From JAJDUF01 sp965238265 (GTDB lineage: Bacteria > Chloroflexota > UBA11872 > UBA12225 > JAJDUF01), in assembly GCA_965238265.1 (NCBI GenBank), contig OZ250185.1:3596001-3660000 (forward strand): a DNA stretch of 64,000 nucleotides, given 5' to 3'. The translations under genes and the position numbers were made by a program. This document shows, piece after piece, positions 43,921-52,839 of this stretch (positions are counted from its first letter, which is position 1; the number at the start of each line of letters is the position of its first letter). The notes beneath the pieces were generated by a model that was not told where the DNA came from, made no database searches, and saw only the letters and a program-made list of their open reading frames with translations.

Positions 43921-44274
43921 CTGGGTGGCTTTGCCACCGCTGTTAGTTGACACGATGGTACGTGTACTTCCCTGCCGGGCGGTGCCCGGTGCTCCAGGAG
44001 GGGCTTGCAGCTGCCACATCCCAACGGTGGGTCATATTGGGGGGAGGTGAGGGGATGACAACGGTCTTGGGGACGGGATTTTGTCAGTATCAGGATTTAC
44101 GGGATGAGGGGATGAGCAGGATGGGGGTGCGGCGGTGGGCCGCACCCCCCGGCCGGGGGACTGGATTGCGGCTTGCACCGCAATGACGGGCGAGAGACGG
44201 GATGGCGGGTGACGGCTCGCGGCGGGGGCAGGAATGTGCGAGGATTGGATGGAGTTCAGCCGAGGAGCAATAGC

Positions 44275-44425
44275 GATGTCCGATGCCACGCTCTGTTATC
44301 TGTCTGCGACCGAACTGGCCGAACGTATTCGGCGGCGCGATCTGTCGCCGGTGGTGGTGACGCGCGCGTTTTGGGGCTGTATCGCGGCCATTGACGGTGA
44401 TCTGGGCGCGTACTGCGCCGTGCCT
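44275..44425 (+). pseudogene. 5' fragment of an amidase gene
   Basis: ATG 44275 with GAGGAGCAATAGCG upstream starts MSDATLCYLSATELAERIRR and continues to about residue 50 with high similarity to the complete amidase at 45697; similarity then ends abruptly. The ribosome binding site is duplicated too. The SDR gene lies between the fragment and the complete copy. Confidence 0.75.
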
Positions 44426-44492
44426 GCTCTCCTACATCCTTCGCTCGGGCCTCTCCGGGCGCGAATCTCGCCCCGCTAATGACGAATCAAAG

Positions 44493-44526
44493 TTCGATGC
44501 AAGCTCTAATTCGATGCAAGCTCTAA
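44493..44526 (+). repeat. 17-base tandem duplication at the SDR start codon
   Basis: TTCGATGCAAGCTCTAA occurs twice without spacer (44493-44509, 44510-44526). Each contains an ATG; only the second leads into the gene, the first would stop after nine codons. Confidence 0.8.
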
Positions 44527-45581
44527 AAGGAAAGGTAGCCGTCGTAGCGGGAGCTACGCGCGGTGGGGGACGCGGTATCGCCTGCATGTTAGGAGCGGCT
44601 GGGGCTACCGTCTACTGCACGGGACGCAGTGTCCGGGGCCAGCCCTCGGCAATCGGGCGACCCGAAACGATTGAAGAGACAGCCGAGATGGTGTCGGCCC
44701 ACGGCGGCACGGGACTGTGGGCGCAGGTGGATCACACCCAACCGGATCAGGTCCAAGCTCTGTTCGAGCGAGTGCGGCGTGAGCAGCAAAGCCGCCTCGA
44801 CATCCTCGTCAACAGCATATCCGGTGACTTCAGTCTCGGCGGCGATGGAGTGCCTTTCTGGGAGCACTCTCTGGAGCACGGTTTGCAGTCGCAAGGAGCA
44901 GCCGTTCACGCCCACATCGTCACCAGTCATTACGCGGTCCAGCTCATGCTCCCACACCACCGGGGACTGATCGTCGAAATCAACGACGGGAACGGCCTGG
45001 GTTACAACGTCAACCTCTACTATAGCCTCAACAAAAACAGCGCCATCCTTCTGGCTTACTTCATGTCCGTCGAGCTGCGTAAACACAACATCGCTGCTGT
45101 CGCCCTCACACCCGGGTACTTACGCTCCGAGGTGATGCTGGAGCGCAAGGGTGTCTCCGCGGAGACTTGGCAGGATGGCACCGGCGAGGACGAGGCATGG
45201 GTGGATTCGGAGACCCCCTTTTACGTGGGCCGAGCCGTAGCGGCCCTCGCTGCCCACCCGCATGTGCTGGACAGGACCGGACAAGCTCTGAGCGCCGGGT
45301 GGTTGGCCCGTGATTACGGCTTCACGGACGTGGACGGTAGACAACCACCAGGTTACTACCCGAAAGAAGGGGTGTTCGATCCTCTCCGACGCAGTTTCGC
45401 GCTGCACGCCCAAGGTTTGTCGGACGTTGATTGCCTGCTTGGGCACGAGTTGAAGAGTCTCGCCGAGGAGCTGGGGATTAGCGAGGCACAACGGATGCCT
45501 TTTGCTGAGGTGCTTGATGCAGTCAAGAGTATCGCGCTCAAACGCTTGGAAAGCAAGGTGTCCGGCAGATTCGTGTGCTGA
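44514..45581 (+). CDS. Short-chain dehydrogenase/reductase, long C-terminal type
   Basis: 355 residues. The cofactor motif is GKVAVVAGATRGGGRGIACM (TGxxxGxG-like), then LDILVNSISGD in place of NNAG. The catalytic Tyr/Lys pair would be YSLNKNS, so Tyr and Lys are present with the usual spacing (YxxxK). About 100 residues beyond the normal SDR end (FDPLRRSFALHAQGLSDVDC and on) form an extra helical domain. Composition is slightly less GC-rich than the amidase genes on both sides, fitting an inserted gene. ATG 44514. Confidence 0.75.
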   Translation: MQALKGKVAVVAGATRGGGRGIACMLGAAGATVYCTGRSVRGQPSAIGRPETIEETAEMVSAHGGTGLWAQVDHTQPDQVQALFERVRREQQSRLDILVNSISGDFSLGGDGVPFWEHSLEHGLQSQGAAVHAHIVTSHYAVQLMLPHHRGLIVEINDGNGLGYNVNLYYSLNKNSAILLAYFMSVELRKHNIAAVALTPGYLRSEVMLERKGVSAETWQDGTGEDEAWVDSETPFYVGRAVAALAAHPHVLDRTGQALSAGWLARDYGFTDVDGRQPPGYYPKEGVFDPLRRSFALHAQGLSDVDCLLGHELKSLAEELGISEAQRMPFAEVLDAVKSIALKRLESKVSGRFVC

Positions 45582-45696
45582 AAGACCGTAAAAGAGCCTC
45601 CCGCAGGAGGCCGGCCAATTCCATTCCTTGCCGGATAGGACATCTGAGTTCATACTGTGCGACGATTCGAGGTAGCCCAACTGAGGAGCAACAGCG

Positions 45697-47124
45697 ATGT
45701 CCGATGCCACGCTCTGTTACTTGCCTGCTACCGAACTCGCCGAACGTATCCGGCAGCGCGACCTCTCGCCGGTGGCGGTGACACGCGCGTTTTTGGATCG
45801 TATCGCGGCCATTGACGGCGATCTGGGGGCGTACTGCACCGTCACGGCGGAGCAGGCGCTCGACGAGGCGCGGGCCGCCGAGGCGGCGCTGGCGGGGGGT
45901 GCGCCGACCGGGCCGCTGCACGGGGTTCCGGTCTCGATCAAGGACCTGGTGTTCACGCGGGGGGTGCGGACGACGCGCGGCTCGGCGATCTATGCCGACT
46001 TGGTGCCGGATGAGGATGCGCCGGTGGTCGAGCGGCTGCGGGCCGCCGGGGCGATCTCGCTGGGGAAGACGAACACGCCGGAGTTCGGCTGGAAGGGCCT
46101 CACCGACAATCGGCTGTTCCCGCCGACGCGCAACCCGTGGGATGGCACGCGGACGGCCGGGGGGTCGAGCGGGGGCGCGGCGGCGGCCGTGGCGGCGGGG
46201 ATGGGGCCAATCGGTATCGGCAGCGACGGGGGTGGCTCCGTCCGTATTCCCGGCTCGTTCTGCGGGGTGGTCGGCCTGAAGCCGTCGTTCGGGCGCATCC
46301 CGTACTATCCGGCGAGCGCGGCCGAAACGCTCTCGCACATGGGGCCGTTGACGCGCACCGTGGCGGACGCGGCGCTGGCGCTCGACGTGCTCGCCGGCCC
46401 CGACGAGCGCGACCGGCTCACCTTGCCGGCGCCGCACGCGCCGGACGGCACCTATCTAGCCGCGGCCGAGGCGGGCGCCCGTGAGGGGCTGGCAGGGCTG
46501 CGGGTGGGCTGGAGCCTGACGCTGGGCTACGCCACCGTGGACGGCGAGGTGGCCGCGCTGACGAGCGCCGCCGTCGAGCAGCTGGCGGCGGCCGGGGGGA
46601 GCGTCGAGACGCTCGCGCTGGACTGGACCGATCCCGAGGAACCGTGGTGGGCAATCTTCTTCGGTGGGATCGGCGCGGCGCTGGCGGACTATCTGCCCGA
46701 ATGGCGGGAGCAGATGGACCCGGGCCTCGTCGCCATCGTGGAGCGGGCCAAGGGGTTGACAGCGTTCGACTATACGCGGGCCGGCTTTCAGCGCGTCGAG
46801 TTCTGGCACCAAGTACGCCGCTGTTTTGAGGACGTAGACATCCTGGTCACGCCGACGCTGGCGGTGCCGGCGCTGCCGCTGACCGGCGAACTGCCGACCC
46901 TAGGGCCGTCGGAGCGGGGCCACCTGCCGTCGTGGTCGCCGTTCTCGTATCCGTTCAATCTGACGGGGCAGCCGGCGACCACGGTGCCGTGTGGCTGGAC
47001 GGCGGGCGGCCTGCCGGTGGGGCTGCAACTGGTGGGCCGGCGCTATGACGATGCGACGGTGCTGCGGGCGGCTGCGGCGTTCGAGGCGGTCGCGCCGTGG
47101 GCTGACCGGCATCCCATCCCCTAA
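45697..47124 (+). CDS. Amidase (amidase-signature family)
   Basis: 475 residues. Catalytic Lys in GVPVSIKDLVFTRGVRTTRG, and the Ser-cisSer pair in AGGSSGGAAAAVAAGM with GSDGGGSVRIPGSFCGVVGL following. The family hydrolyses diverse amides; substrate not assigned. Normal length; ATG 45697 with GAGGAGCAACAGCG. A 5' fragment of a paralogue precedes the SDR gene. Confidence 0.9.
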   Translation: MSDATLCYLPATELAERIRQRDLSPVAVTRAFLDRIAAIDGDLGAYCTVTAEQALDEARAAEAALAGGAPTGPLHGVPVSIKDLVFTRGVRTTRGSAIYADLVPDEDAPVVERLRAAGAISLGKTNTPEFGWKGLTDNRLFPPTRNPWDGTRTAGGSSGGAAAAVAAGMGPIGIGSDGGGSVRIPGSFCGVVGLKPSFGRIPYYPASAAETLSHMGPLTRTVADAALALDVLAGPDERDRLTLPAPHAPDGTYLAAAEAGAREGLAGLRVGWSLTLGYATVDGEVAALTSAAVEQLAAAGGSVETLALDWTDPEEPWWAIFFGGIGAALADYLPEWREQMDPGLVAIVERAKGLTAFDYTRAGFQRVEFWHQVRRCFEDVDILVTPTLAVPALPLTGELPTLGPSERGHLPSWSPFSYPFNLTGQPATTVPCGWTAGGLPVGLQLVGRRYDDATVLRAAAAFEAVAPWADRHPIP

Positions 47125-47234
47125 CTTGCCGTGTGACGCGCCCGTGGCGACGCCATTCAGCCGTTACACTAGAGAGCGCCGGCCGGCGTGCTACAGTGCA
47201 GCGAGCAGCCGGCGGTTGGCGCTCAGAGGAGACC

Positions 47235-48626
47235 ATGACGAAGGCAGAACCGGCGGTCGCGCCGGCCAGCGCCGGGAGCGACCGGCTACAGACGGCGCTG
47301 GTCACCAAACAAGCGCGGGTGGCCGTCGTGGGGCTAGGTTTTGCCGGGCTGCCCCAGGCCGTCGTCATCGCCGAGGCGGGTTTCACCGTCACCGGTATTG
47401 ACACGGACCACCAGCGGATAGCGCAGCTCGCTCGTGGCGAGAGCTACATCACCGACGTGGCCGCCGGCCAGGTACAAGCCTTGCGGCGCACGGGTCACTT
47501 CAGCGCCACTACCGACCCGGCGGCGCTCGCCCAAGCGGACTGCGTCGTCGTCTGCGTGCCCACCGGGATTACGGCCGACCGGCGTCCCGTGCTCGACTCG
47601 TTGGAGCGGGCGCTCGGCACCATCGCCGCCACCCTCAGCCCACCCGCGCTGGTGATTATCGAGAGCAGCGTGCCCCCGGGCACAACCCGCCGGCTGGCGC
47701 GGCTGCTGGATGCCCGCTGGCGCGGGAATGACGATGGTGGGGATGCCACGGCGGGGGAGCAGGTTTTTGTGGCCCACGCGCCCGAACGCATTGATCCGGG
47801 GAACAGCCAGTTCGGATTGCGGGAGACGCCGCGAGTGGTTGGCGGCGAGACGGCGGCGGCGCTCGACCTGGCCAAGCAGTTCTACGCGCAGTGCAGTGTT
47901 ACGACCGTGCCGGTGGCCAGCGTCGAGGTCGCGGAGCTGGCGAAGGTCTTCGAGAATACGTTTCGCTTTGTCAACATCTCCCTGGTCAACGAGCTGGCCC
48001 AGATTGCCGCGGCCTTGAACGTCAGCGCCTGGGAGGTCTTGGCGGCGGCGAGTACGAAGCCGTATGGCTTCATGCCGCACGCGCCAGGACCAGGGATTGG
48101 CGGGAGCTGCATCCCGGTGATCCCATTTTTCCTCGCCGACGTCGCCGAGCGCCTGGGCAGGCCATCACACTTGATCGCCGCGGCGGAGCGAGTCAACACG
48201 TTCATGCCGCAGTACGTGACCGAACGGGCGGCGGCGCTCTGTGGCGGGCCAAATGACGCCCCCTCCCGTCATTCCCGCGCAAGCGGGAACCTGGCGGGCT
48301 GCCACATCCTGGTACTGGGCGTGACGTACAAGCCGGACCAGAGCGATTGCCGCCACTCGCCGGCGGTGCCGGTGGTGGACCGGCTGATCGCGGCCGGGGC
48401 GACGGTGCGGGTCCATGATCCGCTGGTGACCGAGGCCGCCGGCTTGCACCCCCAAGCCACCTTCGCGCCACTCACGGCGGAGGTCGTGGCTGCGGCCGAT
48501 CTGGTGGTCGTCGTGACGCCGCATCGCTCGCTCGACTACGGGCTGGTGATCGAGCACGCCCGCTGCATCCTGGACACGCGGAATGCGTTGAGCGACCACG
48601 CAGCGCCAAACGTGGTACCGCTGTAG
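47235..48626 (+). CDS. UDP-sugar 6-dehydrogenase (WecC/WbpA type) with REP-derived insertion
   Basis: 463 residues from ATG 47235. VAVVGLGFAGLPQAVVIAEA is the NAD motif, VIIESSVPPGTTRRL and FVAHAPERIDPGNS are typical of the UDP-HexNAc dehydrogenase branch, and GPGIGGSCIPVIPFFL carries the catalytic Cys. CHILVLGVTYKPDQSDCRHS opens the C-terminal domain. Just before it lies NDAPSRHSRASGNL, translated from an R3 palindrome (48262-48290); a second short one, DARWRGNDDGGD, is at about 47706-47741. Both keep the frame. The product would supply uronic acids for surface glycans. Confidence 0.88.
   Translation: MTKAEPAVAPASAGSDRLQTALVTKQARVAVVGLGFAGLPQAVVIAEAGFTVTGIDTDHQRIAQLARGESYITDVAAGQVQALRRTGHFSATTDPAALAQADCVVVCVPTGITADRRPVLDSLERALGTIAATLSPPALVIIESSVPPGTTRRLARLLDARWRGNDDGGDATAGEQVFVAHAPERIDPGNSQFGLRETPRVVGGETAAALDLAKQFYAQCSVTTVPVASVEVAELAKVFENTFRFVNISLVNELAQIAAALNVSAWEVLAAASTKPYGFMPHAPGPGIGGSCIPVIPFFLADVAERLGRPSHLIAAAERVNTFMPQYVTERAAALCGGPNDAPSRHSRASGNLAGCHILVLGVTYKPDQSDCRHSPAVPVVDRLIAAGATVRVHDPLVTEAAGLHPQATFAPLTAEVVAAADLVVVVTPHRSLDYGLVIEHARCILDTRNALSDHAAPNVVPL
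48262..48290. mobile_element. REP-like palindrome (R3) inside the dehydrogenase gene, in frame
   Basis: CCCGTCATTCCCGCGCAAGC followed by GGGAACC, the same core as 9895-9921 in opposite sense. It encodes RHSRASGNL, a peptide often produced where such repeats are translated. Confidence 0.75.
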
Positions 48627-48647
48627 AGACTGCTTGGAGGCCCGCTG

Positions 48648-49421
48648 ATGAGTACAACCCCTCGTGCCGACACCCCTCGCCTGGACGGTCAGGTGGCGCT
48701 GATAACCGGCTCGGCGACCGGTATCGGGCGCGAGACGGCGCTTGCCTTTGCGCGGGAGGGCGCCGCGGTGGTCGTCAACTACTCGCGCTCGGAGGCGGAG
48801 GCGCGGCAGACGCAGGACGACGTGGCGGCGCTGGGCGTCCGCACTCTGCTCTGTCGGGCGGACGTCAGCGACGACGCTGCGGTGCGCGAGATGGTGGCCC
48901 AGACGGTTAAGGCGTTCGGTCGGCTGGACATCCTCGTCAACAACGCCGGTACAACCCACTTCGTGCCGTTTGAGCAGCTCGACGATCTGACCGACGACAT
49001 CTGGGACCGCATCTTCGCCGTGAACGTCAAGGGCGCCTTCTATTGCACGCGGGCCGCGGCGCCGCACCTGCGCCGGGGCGGCGCGGGGCTGGTGGTCAAC
49101 GTGGCATCGGTGGCTGCGTTCAGTGGGATCGGTAGCAGCATGCCCTATGCGGCCTCCAAGGGCGCGCTGATTACGTTGACGCGCTCCCTGGCGCATGGGC
49201 TGGCGCCGGACATCCGCGTCAACGTGGTCGCGCCGGGCGTGGTCAAGACGCGGTGGGTGGCGGGACACGAGGAGCACGTGGAGCGGCTGGCCCAAGACGC
49301 CCTCATGCGCCGGCCGGCCGGCGCAGACGACGTGGCCAACGTGATCATCAGCCTCGCCACGCACTCCACGTTCCTGACCGGCGAGACCATCGTCGTGGAC
49401 GGCGGTCGACTCCTGCGGTAG
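48648..49421 (+). CDS. Short-chain dehydrogenase/reductase (FabG-like)
   Basis: 257 residues, classical SDR: ALITGSATGIGRETALAFAR, LDILVNNAGTTHF, NVASVAAFSGIGSSMPYAAS with YAASK as Tyr/Lys site, and VNVVAPGVVKTRW. The C-terminus FLTGETIVVDGGRLLR is typical. TTGGAGG precedes ATG 48648, 21 bases after the dehydrogenase gene. Substrate unknown. Confidence 0.9.
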   Translation: MSTTPRADTPRLDGQVALITGSATGIGRETALAFAREGAAVVVNYSRSEAEARQTQDDVAALGVRTLLCRADVSDDAAVREMVAQTVKAFGRLDILVNNAGTTHFVPFEQLDDLTDDIWDRIFAVNVKGAFYCTRAAAPHLRRGGAGLVVNVASVAAFSGIGSSMPYAASKGALITLTRSLAHGLAPDIRVNVVAPGVVKTRWVAGHEEHVERLAQDALMRRPAGADDVANVIISLATHSTFLTGETIVVDGGRLLR

Positions 49422-49509
49422 GAGGCTGTCGAGGCCCCGGCCGGCGCTCACCGACGCGCCAATAGGCATACTGAATACAGGCCAGTGAGTCCCACCCCAA
49501 GGAGGCACC

Positions 49510-49746
49510 ATGGCACGGACCTTGACGGCCGTCTTTGATGGGAGCGTGCTGCGGCCGGAGGCACCGCTGGACCTCAAGCCGAACACGCGCTATCGGTTGC
49601 GAGTAGAGCAGGAGCTTACCAGGGTTGAATCGGAAAACGCATGGGACACCCTGGAGGCATTGATCGGCACGCAGCAGCAGCCTGAGGACTGGACCGCCGA
49701 GCACGATCACTACCTCTATGGCACGCCAAAGCAGGTAGGTGACTGA
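49510..49746 (+). CDS. DUF104/AF2212-like antitoxin family protein
   Basis: 78 residues starting RTLTAVFDGSVLRPEAPLDL with KPNTRYRLRVE, the start of the AF2212-like antitoxin family. The C-terminal part (WTAEHDHYLYGTPKQ) resembles the W..D.D.YLY end of small antitoxins that usually precede a PIN toxin. Here the next gene is of another family and overlaps by eight bases. AAGGAGG before ATG 49510. Confidence 0.65.
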   Translation: MARTLTAVFDGSVLRPEAPLDLKPNTRYRLRVEQELTRVESENAWDTLEALIGTQQQPEDWTAEHDHYLYGTPKQVGD

Positions 49747-50098
49747 CCAAGCCTTAGCAGGAATCGTAGAGCGCATCGCAGCGCACCTGCGCGCGGTGGG
49801 GCGGGCGGGGCGGACGGTCACCTACAATGACTTGGCCGCGGTGGTCGGCTTGGATATGGACGATCCTGCTGCGGCCAGCGAAATAGCCGGTATCCTGCGC
49901 GCCATCTCCACGGCCGAGCACGCGGCCGGCCGGCCGCTCTTGTCGGCGGTCGTCGTCGGGGCCAAGACCGGGCGGCCGGGCAAGGGGTTCTTCAAGCTGG
50001 CGCAGCGGCTCGGACGCTACGACGGCACCGCTGACCGGACCTTCTTTACCCAAGAGCTACGCCGCGTACATGAGCATCGGCAGCGAGCCGGGGGGTGA
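49739..50098 (+). CDS. Conserved hypothetical protein (winged-helix-like)
   Basis: 119 residues, GTG start in the end of the previous gene. TVTYNDLAAVVGLDM resembles a small winged-helix start, and RPLLSAVVVGAKTGRPGKGF is a conserved block I know from bacterial proteins of unknown function. Overlap with the antitoxin-like gene suggests joint translation, but this is not a PIN or RelE toxin. Confidence 0.5.
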   Translation: MTDQALAGIVERIAAHLRAVGRAGRTVTYNDLAAVVGLDMDDPAAASEIAGILRAISTAEHAAGRPLLSAVVVGAKTGRPGKGFFKLAQRLGRYDGTADRTFFTQELRRVHEHRQRAGG

Positions 50099-50109
50099 GG
50101 TGCGATACT

Positions 50110-50232
50110 GGCCCCCCTATGGCCCCCCCGCTCCGCAGGGGGACGGCACTGCTCTCTCCTGGTAGCTGAGTGCGGGGAAGGGCCAGGGAGGGTGCCACCA
50201 CACCCATGCTGGATTCCGCCGGAATGACGAAA
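50110..50232. repeat. R4 unit followed by R3 half unit
   Basis: GGCCCCCCTATGGCCCCCCC, GCTCCGCAGGGGGACGG (50110-50146), then CTGGATTCCGCCGGAATGACG (50208-50229), directly upstream of the methyltransferase start. Confidence 0.55.
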
Positions 50233-50244
50233 GGGGCGTGCATT

Positions 50245-51039
50245 GTGGATTTCTACCAGGTAACCGCGGCGTTCTATGATCGCACGTTCGGGAGAGCGGA
50301 GCTAGAGGGCGAGCGCGGCGACGTGGCCTTCTACGTGGAGGAGGCGCGACAGGCCGGGTCGCCGGTCCTCGAGCTTGCCTGCGGCACCGGGCGCATCCTG
50401 ATACCGGTTGCCGAGGCCGGATTGACGGTCGTGGGTCTGGACAGCTCGGCGGCGATGCTCTCGATTGCTCAGGAGAAGATCGCCGAGCTCCCCGACACGA
50501 CGCAACAACGTATCGAGCTTGTCGAAGGGGACATGCGTTCGTTCGCGCTCGATCAGCGTTTCAAGCTCATCATGATTCCGTTCCGTTCCTTCCTGCACCT
50601 GATGACCCCGGCGGACCAGCGCCAGGCGCTGGGCTGTATTCGTGACCAGCTGGCCGACGATGGTCGGCTCGTGTTCAACATCTTCGACCCCCGACTGGAC
50701 ACGATCGCCGCCCATCTTGGGACACTTGGCGCCGCCCTAAAGAGGTACCGTGAACTCACGCATCCCGAAACGGGCCGCCGGGTGGTCGTCGGGGAAGCCC
50801 GCCACTACGACCCGGCGCAGCAGATCATCGAGGAGGAGCGTATCTTTGAGGAGCTGGACGCTGACGGGCGGGTAGTTGCGAAGACGTATGCTCCACTCAC
50901 GCTGCGCTGGGTGTATCGGTACGAGATGCAGCACCTCCTCGAACTGAGCGGATTTGCGGTCGAGGCGCTATACGGCAGCTATGAGCGCGGACCATTCCGG
51001 CATGGCGGGGAGCAAATCTGGGTGGCGCGGAGGGGGTGA
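50245..51039 (+). CDS. SAM-dependent methyltransferase
   Basis: 264 residues. VLELACGTGRILIPVAEAGL is motif I, VVGLDSSAAML motif II, VEGDMRSFALDQRF motif III, and DDGRLVFNIFDP the post-motif. The last third with WVYRYEMQHLLELSGFAVEA is as in small-molecule methyltransferases of Methyltransf_25 type. The start is GTG 50245 (AAGGGG eight bases upstream); an ATG at 50224 lies in the R3 repeat and is less likely. Substrate unknown. Confidence 0.78.
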   Translation: MDFYQVTAAFYDRTFGRAELEGERGDVAFYVEEARQAGSPVLELACGTGRILIPVAEAGLTVVGLDSSAAMLSIAQEKIAELPDTTQQRIELVEGDMRSFALDQRFKLIMIPFRSFLHLMTPADQRQALGCIRDQLADDGRLVFNIFDPRLDTIAAHLGTLGAALKRYRELTHPETGRRVVVGEARHYDPAQQIIEEERIFEELDADGRVVAKTYAPLTLRWVYRYEMQHLLELSGFAVEALYGSYERGPFRHGGEQIWVARRG

Positions 51040-51291
51040 GGGCTGGCGCCCCTATGGCAGCTACCCGGCACCATCCTGGCACCGCCAAACCGTTAGGGGC
51101 GTCCCTGATGGGCACCCTGGATTCCGGCCTGCTCGGTACACGTGCGGGCGGACGTGCCGCTACACTGTTCCTGCACTCCGGCGGCGGGGAGGCACGCGAC
51201 GGGGGACCGCCGCCGGGACGCGCGACCGGCAGGAGCGTGTAGGTTCGGTCCGGTGACGTTTAGCGATCATGGCCCGGTGAGGAGGGTGAGT

Positions 51292-52641
51292 GTGACAGCC
51301 AGCACAACGCCGATTGCCGACCTTAAGGAGCGGGTGTGTCGGGAGATTGATCAGCATGCGGACAGCCTGATCGCCCTGGCCGAGGATATCTTCCGGCACC
51401 CGGAGCTGGGCTTCAAAGAGACGCGCACGGCCGGACAGGTCGCGGCGCGCTTCCGAGCGCTCGGAATCCCTTTCGAGACGGACCTGGCGCTGACGGGGGT
51501 GAAGGGGATGCTCACCGGCAACGCGCCCGGCCCCACGGTGGCCGTGCTGGGCGAACTGGACTCGCTCATCGTGGCCGACCATCCGGCGGCGGACCGGACG
51601 ACCGGCGCCGCCCACGCCTGCGGGCACAACGCGCAAATCGCCACCATGATCGGTACGACGACCGGCCTCGCCAAGTCCGGCGTGCTGTCGGAGCTGTCCG
51701 GTCGCGTGGCGTGTATGGCCGTGCCAGCCGAGGAGTACGTCGAGGTCGGCTACCGCTTGGGCCTGCGGGCGGCCGGGAAGATCGAGTTCCTCGGCGGCAA
51801 GCCGGAGTTGTTGCGGGTGGGGGCGTTCGACGACGTGGACATGGCGATGATGGTGCATACCAGCTCCAACCGCGCCGACGGTCTCACCGGGGTCAGCGAG
51901 TCGTCGAACGGGTGCGTGGTCAAGCAGATCACCTTTCTCGGCCACGCCGCCCACGCCGGGGGCGCCCCCCACCGCGGCATCAACGCGCTCAACGCGGCGA
52001 CGCTCGCCTTGCAGGCGATTCATGCCAACCGGGAGACGTTCCGCGACCAGGACATGATCCGCGTGCATCCGATCATTACGCGCGGCGGGGACATCGTGAA
52101 TGCGGTGCCGGCCGAGGTGCGGATGGAGACTTACGTCCGCGGCCGCACGCTAAAGGCCATCACCGAGGCGAACCGCAAGGTGGATCGGGCGCTGCAAGCC
52201 GGCGCGCTCGCCGTGGGAGCCAAAGTGCGGATCGAGACCCTGCCGGGCTATCTGCCGCTCTGCAATGACCCGGAGCTCACGTCGCTCTACAAGGACAACG
52301 CGGTAACGCTGGTGGGGGCCGACGAGGTGCGCGAGGTGGAGGCGCGCGGCGGCTCGACCGATATGGGCGACCTGACGCAGATCATGCCGGCGATCCATCC
52401 CTACGCCGCCGGCGCGACGGGCACCGGGCACGGCAACAACTACTACATCAAGGACTACGAAAACGCCGTGCTGCTACCGGCGAAAGTGATGGCGATGACG
52501 GTCATTGACCTGCTGGCGGACGATGCACGGCAGGCACGGGGGCTCCTAGGCGAGTATCAGCCGCGCCTGAGCCGCAGCGAGTACATGGATTTCCAGCGCG
52601 GGCTGGCCAAGACCATTGAATTCGACGGGGCCACGTTTTGA
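51292..52641 (+). CDS. M20-family amidohydrolase (AbgB-like)
   Basis: 449 residues. FRHPELGFKETRTAGQVAAR and AHACGHNAQIATMIG carry metal ligands of the M20D peptidases; AVPAEEYVEVGYR has the next Glu and GHAAHAGGAPHRGINALNAA is the dimerisation-domain His region. The C-terminus GSTDMGDLTQIMPAIHPYAA fits p-aminobenzoyl-glutamate hydrolase subunit B and its relatives. Start GTG 51292 behind GAGGAGG. Confidence 0.85.
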   Translation: MTASTTPIADLKERVCREIDQHADSLIALAEDIFRHPELGFKETRTAGQVAARFRALGIPFETDLALTGVKGMLTGNAPGPTVAVLGELDSLIVADHPAADRTTGAAHACGHNAQIATMIGTTTGLAKSGVLSELSGRVACMAVPAEEYVEVGYRLGLRAAGKIEFLGGKPELLRVGAFDDVDMAMMVHTSSNRADGLTGVSESSNGCVVKQITFLGHAAHAGGAPHRGINALNAATLALQAIHANRETFRDQDMIRVHPIITRGGDIVNAVPAEVRMETYVRGRTLKAITEANRKVDRALQAGALAVGAKVRIETLPGYLPLCNDPELTSLYKDNAVTLVGADEVREVEARGGSTDMGDLTQIMPAIHPYAAGATGTGHGNNYYIKDYENAVLLPAKVMAMTVIDLLADDARQARGLLGEYQPRLSRSEYMDFQRGLAKTIEFDGATF

Positions 52642-52644
52642 CGG

Positions 52645-52803
52645 CCCTCGCCCTGGCCCTCTCCCACGGGGAGAGGGAGCCGCCGCCGCAGGGGCGTCCC
52701 TTGTGGGTGCCCTGGCTCCGGGGGTGTTGGCGCGGGCAACCACAAGAGTTGCCCCTACAGTGGCGGGTGAGGTCCGCCGGATTCCCGCTTTCGCGGGAAT
52801 GAC
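52645..52803. repeat. R2, R5 and R3 units in a row
   Basis: CTGGCCCTCTCCCACGGGGAGAGGG (52657-52681), GGGGCGTCCCTTGTGGGTGCCCTGG (52691-52715) and GGATTCCCGCTTTCGCGGGAATGAC (52779-52803). Three repeat families fill the gap between the hydrolase and the antiporter. Confidence 0.65.
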
Positions 52804-52839
52804 GCAACGAGGCTGATCCCGGGCCGAAGGAGACAACTC

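Larger units (their letters stand above)
43006..44274. other. 1.3 kb without genes, filled with repeats
   Basis: From left to right: an R1 palindrome (43017-43060), an R4 unit and a 20-base palindrome (43325-43387), an R3-like unit (43411-43438), a composite direct-repeat block (43591-43920) and a further R3-like unit (44163-44188). Open frames crossing it are low-complexity and conflict on both strands. Confidence 0.7.

Noticed and set aside
48247..48300. Frameshift or gene fusion in the UDP-sugar dehydrogenase
   Set aside because: The frame continues on both sides with correct family motifs; the odd peptide is explained by an R3 palindrome.
49739..50098. Toxin partner of the AF2212-like antitoxin
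   Set aside because: The sequence does not fit PIN, RelE or MazF folds; only the overlap suggests pairing.
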